A stretch of 64,000 bases of DNA. Origin: Eutreptiella sp. 'Long Island Sound 2002'. Taxonomy: Eukaryota; Euglenozoa; Euglenophyceae; Eutreptiales; Eutreptiaceae. The notes beneath the pieces were generated by a model. The model saw nothing but the letters and a program-made list of their open reading frames with translations. It made no database searches and had not been told where the DNA came from. The position numbers were made by a program, and so were the translations under genes. Position 1 is the first letter of the stretch. Each line of letters starts with the position of its first letter. Shown here piece by piece: positions 57,501 through 63,797 of this stretch. The stretch covers positions 9,028,223 through 9,092,222 of the forward strand of contig OZ038388.1 of NCBI GenBank assembly GCA_964036045.1, written 5' to 3'.

Positions 57501-60150
57501 GATTCTCCAATGTGCTCGTAATTTTGTTGCAGGAATGTATGCGCGCCATGGTCTCTAAGAGCAATCACATTCCGTTTCGTGCCAATCTGCTGACAAGGTA
57601 CGGCTGCCCCTGCGCTCCTGTAAAAACTCTGTGTTACTGCGGATCTACCTCAGACTGCATGCTCATTGACGGCCTTTGCTTTGATATTCCTTTTGTGCTG
57701 ACGGCAGTCGCCACCTTCAAGGCCTTCCTCTCCGGTAGTCCGGCACAAGCGACCAGTGGCCCCACTTTCTAAAACAATGCAAGCTCTGCTCTTGCTGTGT
57801 TGATTCCAGTAAAAAAAATCCAATGACGGCACTGCCTGCAGCACCAGAAGAGTAACCTCTGCACTGCTTTGGATCAAATGTAGTCGTGAGTAGGGATGCA
57901 CTAACGCCGACGGTGGAGCCCGCTTTTCCCTTGAATTGCCACCCCGATGCTAGTTTCACATCCATGGACCGCATAGTGGGTTCAAAAGCTGCTGAGGGCA
58001 TGGAGCCCGACTGTGGTATTCCATTCCAAGCCTGCATTAGAGCCAGTTCCGGAGGCTTGGGATTGGTGCCCGCCAAAGCCCTTTGACCCAACAGAACTGT
58101 GAAGTGGCAGCAGGCAACCACCCATTGTTTCTGGAGCCTCGGAACGGTGGACAACCAAATTGTCTGCCATCCTCTATCAACGGTCCTTGGAGACCTAAGC
58201 GATCAGCTCTGAAGAGCAAAAGCGCCTGACCGTGGGGCTCAAATTGGTACTAGGATACTTCTTGTCTGCTGCAGGGGTCTGATCCAGCTTGTTTGTTGCG
58301 CTGCTACCGTCATGATAAGGCTGACCCCCAGGGAGCAACAACGCAATACCTCTCCAAAAAAATGACCAAAAGAGATCTTGGCCGTCATTGTAACCCAAAC
58401 TGGCAAACGACACGCACGCGGCACACGGAGAGACTAACCTCATTGATCTGCTGTGGCTGTTGTCCGACCTGAATAACCCACGACGCCCCACGTTCTCAGT
58501 CTCGTTGCCTTTGACAAAATGCCATTTTCCTCTGGACAATGCACCACGCAAAAAGCCATCCAAAGGCTCCAAGCACTCGGCTGTCGAGTGCCCTGCCAAC
58601 GGAGCGAGTGACATGCGACACCTGTACTCGAACGTCCGCGGTTACAGACCTGTTACACCCCACATCCTGAACACTGCCCCTACCAACACCCTGGGGGCTA
58701 GGGCTGGAGGGCGAGAGGACAACAGCCAAAACACACCCAACCTCCCATTATCCCAGCTGAGCCGACTCCACTGGCTGTTGGGGATGACCTTGGCCGGCCG
58801 CACCAGCCGTCACAAAAGCGTTTCCAAGACACCAGCCTTCACAAAATCATCTTCAAATCGCATTCAGGGATGTGTTGGAAGGGGGGGAGGTACCCCACCC
58901 CCCTCCAGGGCGCTCAACCTATGCCCCGCCACTGTCTCCCCGACGTCAAGTGCCGGCTTCAAGGGCACTTGTAACCGACAGCAACGGCCCCCAACCGCAT
59001 TGGCAACATGTTCCAACCGCCTGTCTAACCGCTCCTGAGGCCCTCTGAGGTGCTTTCCCTTCCAATGCATCCCTACGTGCATCCCTACTGCATTCTACGT
59101 TTTGTTTGGTTTCAAGGAGAGCCCTCTGGCCGACTTCATGCTTCATACACCTGCAATGCACATGTCTGCAGAGCCCTGAAGGCGAACTTCGTTACCGCTG
59201 GGGCCAAAATCGCTGTGATTGCCACCGTATCGCCAACCTCCACGGACACGGAGCACAGTCTGGGTGTGTGCCCGCCCCGTGTGGAGCGTCTGCCGAGGAA
59301 GCGGGTCGCGTGGAAGGGGATTGGGGATTGTGGGGCATTGGGCTGCATTGGGGCGAATCGGGGTGTTTGCGGGGTGGGCCTGTCCTTACTCGACGGTGTT
59401 TTCCTTTGAAGTAAGGACCAGACCGCCCTCTGGGCAGGTGGTGAACCGCCAACGCCGGCACATCCCGCCACATCCCGTACAGCCCCGGCACACCGACCAC
59501 TGGGCTCCGAATGCGGCAACGACACCAGCAGGAGCACCGGCCGCAGCGGCCGACAGAACGCAGCGACCCGACGCAACATGCGAAGGGGAGAACGGGTGAC
59601 CGTCCAGGGCCCCGTAAAGAAACAACAACCCGATGGAATGTCGCACAGGGGGTACGTGGGGGGACGAAGAGGGTGTGCGTTGGGGCTGGTCCATTAATTG
59701 GCCCCTCCCTCTCTTGGTTTGTGCGGTGACGGTGACCACTCCGAAAAGGCGCGGGGCCTCAGGGGCTGTTCTTACGCTTCATGTTTTGTGGCCGGACGAG
59801 AAGTGGAGGCGGGTCCAGTGCAGGGCTCTGTCGCGTTCAGAGCGTTCGTGTTGGGCCCCCTCTTTTGCTCGCTCGCGGGTCTGGGGGCGCTGTTGTGTCC
59901 CCTCATCGTGTTGACGAATCCTGAAGCGCTTTCCGTCACCCAGACGGGGTACCCTACCACCGGCACCGGGGGGAATGCCGCATGCGCCATGCGTCTCGGT
60001 TCTCCTCCGGCCCATGGCCCACACTCTTTGCTGCACTGGTCCTGTTCCACAGGGACGCTGCGCACCGTGTGCAGCTGGTACGGCTGTGAGCACCTGATTT
60101 CCTCGCACACCGAAGAGGTCCCCAGGCCGCCGACGAAGCTGCGCAAGTGA
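22904..60150 (+). CDS. Kinesin-13-like motor protein, 13 exons (5' incomplete)
   Basis: A microtubule motor of the kinesin superfamily. Exons: 22904-23155, 25265-25349, 25513-25616, 26445-26493, 28487-28595, 29144-29255, 29389-29471, 42057-42143, 47654-47823, 48514-48642, 57533-57597, 59172-59263, 60053-60150. All 12 introns are GT-AG and all phases join, giving 477 aa. Motor landmarks are VRKRPLF (144-150), P-loop GQTGSGKT (233-240), switch I SSRSH (336-340), switch II DCAGSE (361-366), KEGAEIN (380-386), IPFR (406-409) and [15 protein letters not shown] near the end. VRKRPLF at the start of the motor, with a basic, Lys/Pro-rich N-terminal extension, points to kinesin-13-like proteins, which depolymerise microtubules. 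The exact class is inference. The start codon lies upstream and was not found. The C-terminus ends 32 codons after the last intron; a further exon is possible. Confidence 0.85.
23990..24165 (+). repeat. Dispersed repeat with AAAATGATC hairpin, pair with 41655-41835
   Basis: Landmarks are GTTCCGTGCCGGGCCCTTTG, GGCGCCGGAACACA, ACAAATGTGTAGTCAAAATG and the inverted repeat AAAATGATC...GATCATTTT around CAGCGCGACGTGGG. A shorter third copy of the hairpin part is at about 40000-40050. Confidence 0.75.
24890..24960 (+). repeat. GGCGCCGCC dispersed repeat, copy 2
   Basis: GAGAGGCCAATAGGCGCCGC, then GATACCGAGGCCTTGTGCC. In kinesin intron 1, between the exons ending at 23155 and starting at 25265. Confidence 0.6.
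25265..25349 (+). CDS. Kinesin exon 2
   Basis: Acceptor GCGTTGACAG, donor AAG|GTCTAC. Completes the split Arg codon AG|G and encodes [20 protein letters not shown], then DKRTSRLK. Leaves in phase 0. Confidence 0.75.
25513..25616 (+). CDS. Kinesin exon 3 (start of motor domain)
   Basis: Acceptor ATTGTCCGCAG, donor AG|GTATGG, phase 2. Encodes [20 protein letters not shown], then [15 protein letters not shown]. The IFVRKR end is the kinesin-13-type beginning of the motor. The preceding intron is only 163 bp. Confidence 0.85.
26076..26270 (+). repeat. Dispersed repeat, second copy of 19840-20030
   Basis: Same order of landmarks as the first copy; lies in kinesin intron 3. Confidence 0.8.
26445..26493 (+). 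CDS. Kinesin micro-exon 4 (49 bp)
   Basis: Acceptor CGCTTCCGCAG, donor AAG|GTGCGT. The split codon AG|A plus [16 protein letters not shown] completes RKRPLF and the conserved segment after it. Its short length makes it easy for gene finders to miss. Confidence 0.85.
26729..27479 (+). repeat. (CCCACA)n hexanucleotide array
   Basis: About 600 bp of nearly pure CCCACA with scattered CCGACA variants, then about 140 bp of degenerate CACGCAC/CACACC. It makes both strands open in every frame, producing spurious His-Pro, Thr-Pro or Val-Gly repeats. In kinesin intron 4. Confidence 0.95.
27632..27680 (+). repeat. (AC)n microsatellite
   Basis: About 48 bp of AC dinucleotides in kinesin intron 4. Confidence 0.95.
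28487..28595 (+). CDS. Kinesin exon 5
   Basis: Acceptor GTGGCCGCAG, donor GCAG|GTCTGC, phase 1. Encodes [20 protein letters not shown], then [16 protein letters not shown]. Confidence 0.8.
28915..29035 (+). repeat. Dispersed repeat shared with kinesin intron 11
   Basis: Landmarks CTATGCCC, CGCCACTGTC or CAGCCACTGTC, GTAACCGACAG and CAACCG occur in the same order at 58915-59040. Confidence 0.6.
29144..29255 (+). CDS. Kinesin exon 6 (first half of P-loop)
   Basis: Acceptor CATTCTTTGCAG, donor GGCAG|GTGGCG. Encodes [20 protein letters not shown], then [17 protein letters not shown] and two bases of the next Ser codon. Confidence 0.9.
29389..29471 (+). CDS. Kinesin exon 7 (second half of P-loop)
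   Basis: Acceptor CGTCTTTGCAG, donor TCGG|GTGTGG. Completes Ser (AG|T), then [20 protein letters not shown] and MDDPALS. The following intron is 12,585 bp. Confidence 0.9.
29552..29744. mobile_element. Short inverted-terminus (MITE-like) element, copy 2
   Basis: Starts GGGCTGTCCTTAAG and ends CTGAAGGACGGCC. Contains a T-rich stretch, CCAACCG-type heptamers, a block ending GTTCGTTTCTG and a C-run before the right end, in the same order as 1058-1293. In kinesin intron 7, 80 bp from its donor. Confidence 0.6.
29890..30060 (+). repeat. Dispersed repeat shared with kinesin intron 12
   Basis: About 160 bp matching 59495-59655 with scattered substitutions. Landmarks are GAGCACCGGCCGCAGCGGCC, AGCGACCCGACGCAACATGC and GTGACCGTCCAGGGCCCCGT. 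Confidence 0.8.
30725..30795 (+). repeat. (GGGGAT)n tract
   Basis: Short GGGGAT hexamer array of the same type as 33483-33612, 35348-35477 and 41166-41300. Confidence 0.85.
31545..31592 (+). repeat. Interstitial telomere-like CCCTAA motifs
   Basis: Several consecutive CCCTAA/CCCTAG units, i.e. TTAGGG on the other strand. Shorter CCCTAATCCTAACCCTA stretches lie at about 32310-32330 and 34255-34272. Confidence 0.8.
31735..32060 (-). repeat. Inverted copy of the 22025-22350 repeat
   Basis: Reads as the reverse complement of 22025-22350 at moderate identity, including GGAAACCACAAAAAGTGGGG and TTTCCCTTCGTTTGGCCGTT. Confidence 0.75.
31937..33678. repeat. Duplication copy A, left of assembly gap
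   Basis: Identical as far as I can read to 33879-35543, apart from about 77 extra bp in copy A inside a C-rich stretch near 32331-32407. Contains telomere-like motifs, an unassigned GC-rich region with long minus-strand frames, and a (GGGGAT)n array (33483-33612). The minus-strand frames look faintly protein-like but match no family I recognise. Confidence 0.85.
33679..33878. other. Assembly gap, 200 N
   Basis: Exactly 200 N, a typical placeholder for a gap of unknown size. Any translation crossing it is meaningless. Confidence 1.
33879..35543. repeat. Duplication copy B, right of assembly gap
   Basis: Starts at the base after the gap with the same bases as copy A at 31937 and ends with the bases at which copy A is cut by the gap. 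Likely an unmerged contig overlap. Contains the same (GGGGAT)n array at 35348-35477. Confidence 0.85.
36030..37030 (+). repeat. Degenerate tandem repeat, CACAAATGTCAATCCAAA type
   Basis: Units of about 30-40 bp with GGCACAAATGTCAATCCAAA and variants, strongly diverged. Lower GC than the surroundings. In kinesin intron 7. Confidence 0.65.
37040..38210 (+). repeat. 75-bp minisatellite
   Basis: About 15 units built from GCCAAATTTGTGCAGCACAC, AGGCTGCCAGACAAGTGCAG and CTGCCAAATAAATGCAGTTC. Because 75 is a multiple of three, one minus-strand frame stays open and gives Cys-rich 25-residue repeats. I regard these as non-coding. Diverged units continue at 38840-38990 and 40180-40800. Confidence 0.85.
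38483..38585 (+). other. tRNA-like module (+ strand)
   Basis: CGGTCCAATGGTAACGCAGC resembles a tRNA A box and GGTTGGAATCCC a B box. The spacing fits a tRNA-like RNA polymerase III promoter. It does not fold into a clean cloverleaf, so it is not a functional tRNA. Confidence 0.4.
38586..38615. repeat. Perfect 30-bp palindrome
   Basis: Arms TTTAGCGCCGCCGCC and GGCGGCGGCGCTAAA with no spacer. It sits exactly between two inverted tRNA-like modules. Confidence 0.95.
38616..38697 (-). other. tRNA-like module (- strand)
   Basis: On the minus strand TGGCCGAGTAGTAATGCAGC resembles an A box and GCAGTTCGAACCCC a B box. It aligns with the + strand module on the other side of the palindrome. Related minus-strand modules are at 45768-45835 and 46226-46293. 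Confidence 0.45.
39090..39475 (+). repeat. 92-bp minisatellite
   Basis: About four units; TCCCGCTCGCTCATGGGGCA starts at 39181, 39273 and 39365, a 92-bp period. Units also contain TGGCATCCCACATCCCGGCA. Confidence 0.9.
41166..41300 (+). repeat. (GGGGAT)n array
   Basis: About 130 bp of GGGGAT with a few variants. Runs of four G every six bases could form G-quadruplexes. Confidence 0.9.
41655..41835 (+). repeat. Dispersed repeat with AAAATGATC hairpin, second copy
   Basis: Same landmarks as 23990-24165, with an extra GACGAAGGCGCC insertion. Confidence 0.75.
42057..42143 (+). CDS. Kinesin exon 8
   Basis: Acceptor CTCTGTGCAG, donor GCAG|GTGCTC. Completes Val (G|TG), then [20 protein letters not shown] and SAINFMDA. 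An 87-bp exon isolated between introns of 12.6 and 5.5 kb. Confidence 0.85.
42420..42511 (+). repeat. (GT)n microsatellite
   Basis: About 90 bp of GT dinucleotides in kinesin intron 8. Confidence 0.95.
43255..43325 (+). repeat. GGCGCCGCC dispersed repeat, copy 3
   Basis: GAGAGGCCAATAGGCGCCGC, then AAGGCCTTGTGTC and a run of C. More diverged than copies 1 and 2. Confidence 0.55.
43781..45562 (+). repeat. 85-bp minisatellite inside the composite element
   Basis: About 20 units of 84-86 bp. Each has GCCCACAAGTGGGC, GGTGGCTACATAACCCC, a G run with TCCCCACC, CCGCTTCAGAGCGGGGGGC and AGAATCA. GCCCAC/GTGGGC and CCGCT/AGCGG are two hairpins per unit. The period is not a multiple of three, so reading frames break every one to three units. 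Confidence 0.95.
45768..45835 (-). other. tRNA-like module (- strand)
   Basis: Minus strand: GGTCGAACGGTAATGCAACC (A-box-like) and GCAGTTCGACTTCC (B-box-like). Same relative position in the element as 38616-38697. Confidence 0.4.
46226..46293 (-). other. tRNA-like module (- strand), most diverged
   Basis: Minus strand: GGTTCGATGGTAATGCACCC (A-box-like), then GGCGGTTGAAGAC where the B box should be. The B box is degraded. Confidence 0.35.
46410..47653. other. Rest of kinesin intron 8
   Basis: No gene seen. Contains G and C runs and a stretch near 47340-47480 that resembles 24838-24910 (GGGGGCTCCGTTGRCACAAC). Ends in the acceptor TTTTTCACAG of the next exon. Confidence 0.5.
47654..47823 (+). 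CDS. Kinesin exon 9 (switch I)
   Basis: Acceptor GTTTTTCACAG, donor GAG|GTCTGT. Encodes [40 protein letters not shown] and [22 protein letters not shown] is the nucleotide-sensing switch I motif. Confidence 0.9.
48000..48215 (+). repeat. 21-bp minisatellite, each unit with TTAGGG
   Basis: About ten units reading GGGGTGTGGGAATTAGGGCA plus one base, with variants at the left end. It fills a third of the 690-bp kinesin intron 9. Open in one frame as RARGVGI heptads, but flanked by splice sites. Confidence 0.9.
48514..48642 (+). CDS. Kinesin exon 10 (switch II)
   Basis: Acceptor CTGCTCCCAG, donor AAG|GTCCTT, phase 0 at both ends. 43 codons: [49 protein letters not shown] is switch II (usual kinesin consensus DLAGSE). 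Confidence 0.9.
48990..49203 (+). repeat. (ACACC)n array, left of LINE copy 1
   Basis: About 42 pentamers, almost pure, with one CACAT variant. Open in all frames, so translations through it are artefactual. Confidence 0.95.
49204..51980 (+). mobile_element. LINE 3' fragment, copy 1 (frame intact)
   Basis: 5'-truncated LINE ORF2 region plus 3' UTR, inserted between (ACACC)n arrays in kinesin intron 10, same strand as the gene. The 3' end reads CCGTGGGTAGACATCCCGGC, then GTAACAGCGCCTTCGGCA, and passes directly into (ACACC)n. Copies 2 and 3 end the same way. Confidence 0.85.
49206..51811 (+). pseudogene. LINE ORF2 C-terminal part: RNase H and Cys/His motif
   Basis: About 868 codons remain open, ending TAA at 51809-51811; the RT half is missing. 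Near 50690 [17 protein letters not shown] holds the first catalytic Asp of an RNase H domain, [15 protein letters not shown] the Glu, [12 protein letters not shown] the next Asp, and DLNVRVDAA may hold the last. Near 51385 the motif [17 protein letters not shown] (C-x2-C-x8-H-x3-C) is a zinc-binding motif common at LINE ORF2 ends. A conserved run [20 protein letters not shown] follows. There is no start codon of its own; it is open only by running out of the ACACC repeat. Confidence 0.75.
51981..52063 (+). repeat. (ACACC)n between LINE copies 1 and 2
   Basis: About 16 pentamers joining the 3' end of copy 1 to the 5' truncation point of copy 2. Confidence 0.95.
52064..54736 (+). mobile_element. 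LINE 3' fragment, copy 2 (broken)
   Basis: Same 5' truncation point (CCTCCCCCTGGCCAGCG) as copy 1. Nearly identical to it for about 370 bp, more diverged after. Breaks: an extra G in the run near 53830 (8 G against 7 in copy 1), a deletion of about 100 bp near 53970, and TAG at 54506. The RNase H motif reads [12 protein letters not shown], Asp to Asn at a catalytic position. Same 3' end as copy 1. Confidence 0.85.
54737..54760 (+). repeat. Short (ACACC)n between LINE copies 2 and 3
   Basis: Four to five pentamers, the last mutated to CGCACC. Confidence 0.85.
54761..57253 (+). mobile_element. LINE fragment, copy 3 (internally deleted, retains RT palm piece)
   Basis: Unlike copies 1 and 2, its left part (about 54840-55220) encodes RT segments: [18 protein letters not shown] (motif A region, Asp at the D-x-x-K-F-F-D pattern) and QSDPLAQLL (motif B-like). 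It then jumps near 55220 to [12 protein letters not shown], which lies well inside copies 1 and 2, so RT motif C and the thumb are deleted. Downstream RNase H (VAVDAGTT near 56018), Cys/His motif (near 56689) and 3' end are present, with many stops (for example TAG at 56188). Confidence 0.8.
57254..57320 (+). repeat. Degenerate (ACACC)n at 3' end of LINE copy 3
   Basis: Starts as clean CACAC/CACCA pentamers and decays into CCACTCCACTCCACC and AACGCAACGCAACGC. Confidence 0.8.
57533..57597 (+). CDS. Kinesin exon 11
   Basis: Acceptor TTTTGTTGCAG, donor AAG|GTACGG, phase 2. [21 protein letters not shown] and two bases of an Arg codon. Continues the segment after switch II across the 8.9-kb LINE-bearing intron. 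Confidence 0.9.
58915..59040 (+). repeat. Dispersed repeat shared with kinesin intron 5
   Basis: Second copy of 28915-29035. The rest of intron 11 (57598-59171) shows no gene. Confidence 0.6.
59172..59263 (+). CDS. Kinesin exon 12
   Basis: Acceptor CATGTCTGCAG, donor CTGG|GTGTGT. Completes Arg (AG|A), then [20 protein letters not shown] and [10 protein letters not shown]. This is the late motor segment usually read as ...ATVSP...EHSLNTLR. Confidence 0.85.
59495..59655 (+). repeat. Dispersed repeat, second copy of 29890-30060
   Basis: In kinesin intron 12; same landmarks and orientation as the intron 7 copy. Confidence 0.8.
60053..60150 (+). CDS. Kinesin exon 13 (last supported exon)
   Basis: Acceptor CTGTTCCACAG. 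Completes Gly (G|GG), then [31 protein letters not shown] and TGA. The stop overlaps a possible donor (CGCAA|GTGACC), so a further exon cannot be excluded. Confidence 0.7.
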
Positions 60151-60544
60151 CCGCGATCCCCCCCTGCGGGTCCTCCGAGGCTGTAGCGCAGGACTGACGG
60201 GGGTCGACGGCGATCGCCTGATTCTGAGGCCGGTTGATGGTGTTTGACGCGGGCGGGCGACGGGCTGGCGGGTTGCGCCTGGATCTTGCGCCACGAGCCC
60301 CTCGGGGCCCTCTGAAGGGGCCAGCCCCATGTAGAACCACCGATCTGCCCCAAGGGGTCGCCCCGATGGCTTGGGGTCTGCTGTGGAGCCTTTGGCCGGT
60401 AGGGCTCACAGGCTCACATGCACCTGCATCCATCTCCTCCATATCCCCTGCCCCCCGGGAAGTATTAGAATGGCCGTACACCGCAGGAGGAGGGGGGGGG
60501 GTACTCCTCCCTGGACCCCCCCCTCCGACCAAAGTGACCATTGT

Positions 60545-60625
60545 GGAAATGAAATTTGCAAAAGGGAAAATCTTGTCGGGCCATTTTTTGGTGCACAAAG
60601 TTTTGGGTCCCAGACCCCCCCCCCT
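60545..60625 (+). repeat. AGACC-poly(C) dispersed repeat, copy 3
   Basis: GGGCCATTTTTTGGTGCACA, then GGGTCCCAGACC and a run of C; matches 20180-20277. Confidence 0.65.
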
Positions 60626-61596
60626 CTCCCCACCTTCTGATACGTCCCTGCCCCCATCCCCCCCCCCCCCCGAGGCTTCAGGCCCCAGCTGCTCTCAGGC
60701 TGTGCACCGCGAAACGGACCGTCACAGACTGTCGCCCTCGTTGACTCCACTGTGCACATGCCATGACACAATCCGTGACGGTATGGCACAGAGCCCCCCC
60801 CCCCCCCCCCGCAGATCATAGATGCGCCGTGGCGTTGCCTGCACAAGTGCCTCGTGACGGTGGATATGGCGTGTCACGCAAGACGCCCCACGGACCCCTG
60901 CGCCCCTGCCTCACGTGCACTGCGCTCTCCTGCACTCCCCCTCCCCGGGCCCCGCGCTGTGCTCGCTCTGCCCGGCCCCTCCGCCGTCCGTGGCATGCGG
61001 CCCGATCAGGCCCAGTTCCGGTCCGCAGGAGGTGGGCGGTCGGGGGTCCCTCTAACGCGCATTGCCTCACGGGGGTAGCCCAGGGGGCCAGAGGGGACGC
61101 GGTGCGGGTGGGGGTTGGCAAGGCGCACCATTCATTGGAAAGGGCATGCGGGGGGCACCCAAGGGGACTGCCCCCACACCAATGGCCACCCTCCTCGCAC
61201 CCTCCCACTGCCTGCGTATCAATGTGTGGGTCGTGCTCATGCGGAGAGCCCCACGTTGAGTGGCCTATGCAGCTGCACGCAAGCAAAACCCCGTGCGAAG
61301 GAGGGCGTTGCGCACGGGAGAGGGACGGCACAAGGTGGTGGGAGTCCGATCGGCACCGCCGCTTACGGAGGGAGAGGGTTCAAGGGAAGGGCAGTGGTAA
61401 GTGGCGAGAGGCCAATAGGCGCCGCCCGCTGCAGCAGCAACACAACCACGTGTCATGGCAACCCCCCCTCCACGCACTCACCTCTACACACATCCGGTAC
61501 ACGCCTCTGCATACCCCCCCATTTGCATGCCGCTTCTGTGCATGCGCTCAGCACACACCTTTGCCCCCTACCCCCCACATGCATACATTCCAATCT

Positions 61597-61721
<125 letters not shown>

Positions 61722-61796
61722 CTACACCTCCGGCATACTCGCCTCTGCACCCGCCCACCCCGTTTGTACACGCCCTACTACACATCTTCTCCCCCG

Positions 61797-61893
61797 CCAC
61801 CAACCACCAAACAACCACCAAACAACCACCAAACAACCACCAAACAACCACCAAACAACCACCAAACAACCACCAAACAACCACCAAACAACC
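61797..61893 (+). repeat. 11-bp tandem repeat CACCAAACAAC
   Basis: About eight perfect or near-perfect units. Confidence 0.95.
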
Positions 61894-63010
61894 ACAGACC
61901 CTCCTGTATGCTCTTCCTCCACACACGTCCTCTTCATAGCCTTTACAAACATCTGCTCAGATTTCCTGTTTGTATTTCAAGCTGAAGCATGCAGTTTTGA
62001 AGAAATGTCATGCAGTCGAGCCCCCTGCTCCGTGCAGAGTCTTGTCTGTGCCCCCCCCCCCCCCCTCCCCAGTGTATCTCAGTGCAGAGTCAGTTTTCCG
62101 CCCCCCTGCCTCCCCCTCAGTCCCACACCTAGACCTCCTGCTTTGCACCGCTTCCTAGGGACCCGTTTGGCAGTGATGTTGGATCACATGGTACACTTTT
62201 TGCATGTTCGGTGTTGTCGGGCGCCATTTCGCCATGTCGGGCGCCATTGGTTGTCTCAGTGTGTCCGAGGGCATCGCCCTCGACAGTTGAGTCCAGTGCC
62301 TCGCATGGCCATTGATCTGTGACAACGCAGTGCTATGCCAATGCGTAATCAGGGACTGGAGGACACACCTGTTCAAGAGCACTGGTCCACCGGGTCCGGG
62401 TTTTGTCATGAATAGCAGTTCCGCCACGGGCCACAGAGGGAGGGTGTTGGCCTGGAGGGACGAAGGCCAGAATGGCACCGCAGGCAACATGCAACGCCAA
62501 ACTGCACACCCTCGGTGCAGAGCGAGTCGGTGCGTGTACACGTGCGTATGCCTAAGCGCATATGCCTAAGCGCGTATGCCTAAGCGATGTGTCGTCCCTG
62601 GGGACGAAGCCCTGACCCGGTTCGCCCCGAGGCATTTGCTTGTTTTGTTTTGTTTTTTGGGTAGGGCAGAATGGGGGGCCACTGGGAATTCTGTGCCTCT
62701 CACTGCCACGCGGAGCCCGGTACTAAGACAATGTATGTGTATGTGTGTGTGTATGCTTGTGCGCGCACATGCGTGTGTGTGTGTGTGTGTGTGTGCATGC
62801 ACGCGCGCGCATGCGTGTATGTGTGAGCGCTTGGTTGCGCGCGGTCCAAGACATGTCTTCCAACCTCCCTTCCGACTCCCTTCCCCATGCAAGTATGGAC
62901 TAGAACCACAGAGGTGGCTAGGTGAACCACGTCCTCCCCTCCCCGGAGCTAAGGGTATAATGAACAAGGTTCCTGCCATGACTCCACTAAGCATAGGATG
63001 AGAATAGGGA

Positions 63011-63797
63011 ATGCATTGGGGGGATGAATGGCCCTTGGCTGCACAGCGCTTGCGCAACAGAGAATGCACACTATGCGGATCCAAGGAACATTGGAAGAGG
63101 GGCTGCAACCGATACCTGGCTCACAAGCATACCGCACACAACCCCCGTACAACATATTTCCCCATACAACCCCGCCAAGCCAATGTCACGTGGTGCCTAA
63201 AATGCGGAATCAAGGGCGCCCATGCCACGGCGGACCGTCAAAAGGATAGTTTTGGCATTATCTTTCCTACACGAGAAGACAACGAAGCCATGGAGAGCAT
63301 CTGTACGTTCTATGCTATCCGGAGCCACACGTATGCCGCATGCATGCGACGGGCACCCCAGCAAGCAAAGACCAACAAAGTCGCATCGAGAAGCTGTCGC
63401 TGCACGTGGTCGCGGTATCCAAGTTGGTGGACAAAGTCAGGGAGCTGAATAGCTAGGTGCAGTCCCTTCGATCAGAGGTTCAGGGTCTTACGCAATGGAA
63501 AGACAAGTCCAAGACTGCCCAATCACAACCGGGAACCTGCGTACAAGCCATGGAGAACTTGTGTAGCCAAGCGAGCTCTCGGCTGTCTCACTGCATGACA
63601 CACTTCAAGTTTGACGTGTTTGTGGCTTTCTGACACCAAGAAATAGAAAAAGCGGCACAGAGAGCAATCAGCCAATCAACATTTGATGAGTGGGTCAAAT
63701 CCCGATATGAGGAGACAGCCAGGAAGGCTCAATAGGAAGTGTCCCAGTCAGCACTCGATGACTACATTTCACGCATGGAAGCCTCGGGGTTTTGACC
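63011..63797 (+). pseudogene. LINE ORF1-like protein with zinc knuckles, degraded
   Basis: The first part (63011-63370) has a retroviral-type zinc knuckle CTLCGSKEHWKRGC (C-x2-C-x4-H-x4-C), then CLKCGIKGAHATADR (last Cys replaced) and CTFYAIRSHTYAAC (second Cys replaced by Tyr). After a frameshift near 63370 the other frame reads EKLSLHVVAVSKLVDKVREL and continues as a Lys/Gln/Ser-rich, helix-prone stretch to 63797. It is broken by stops near 63450, 63632, 63733 and at its end. Zinc knuckles plus a possible coiled coil suggest the nucleic-acid-binding ORF1 of a LINE. Whether it belongs to the same family as the ORF2 pieces upstream is unknown. Confidence 0.55.
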
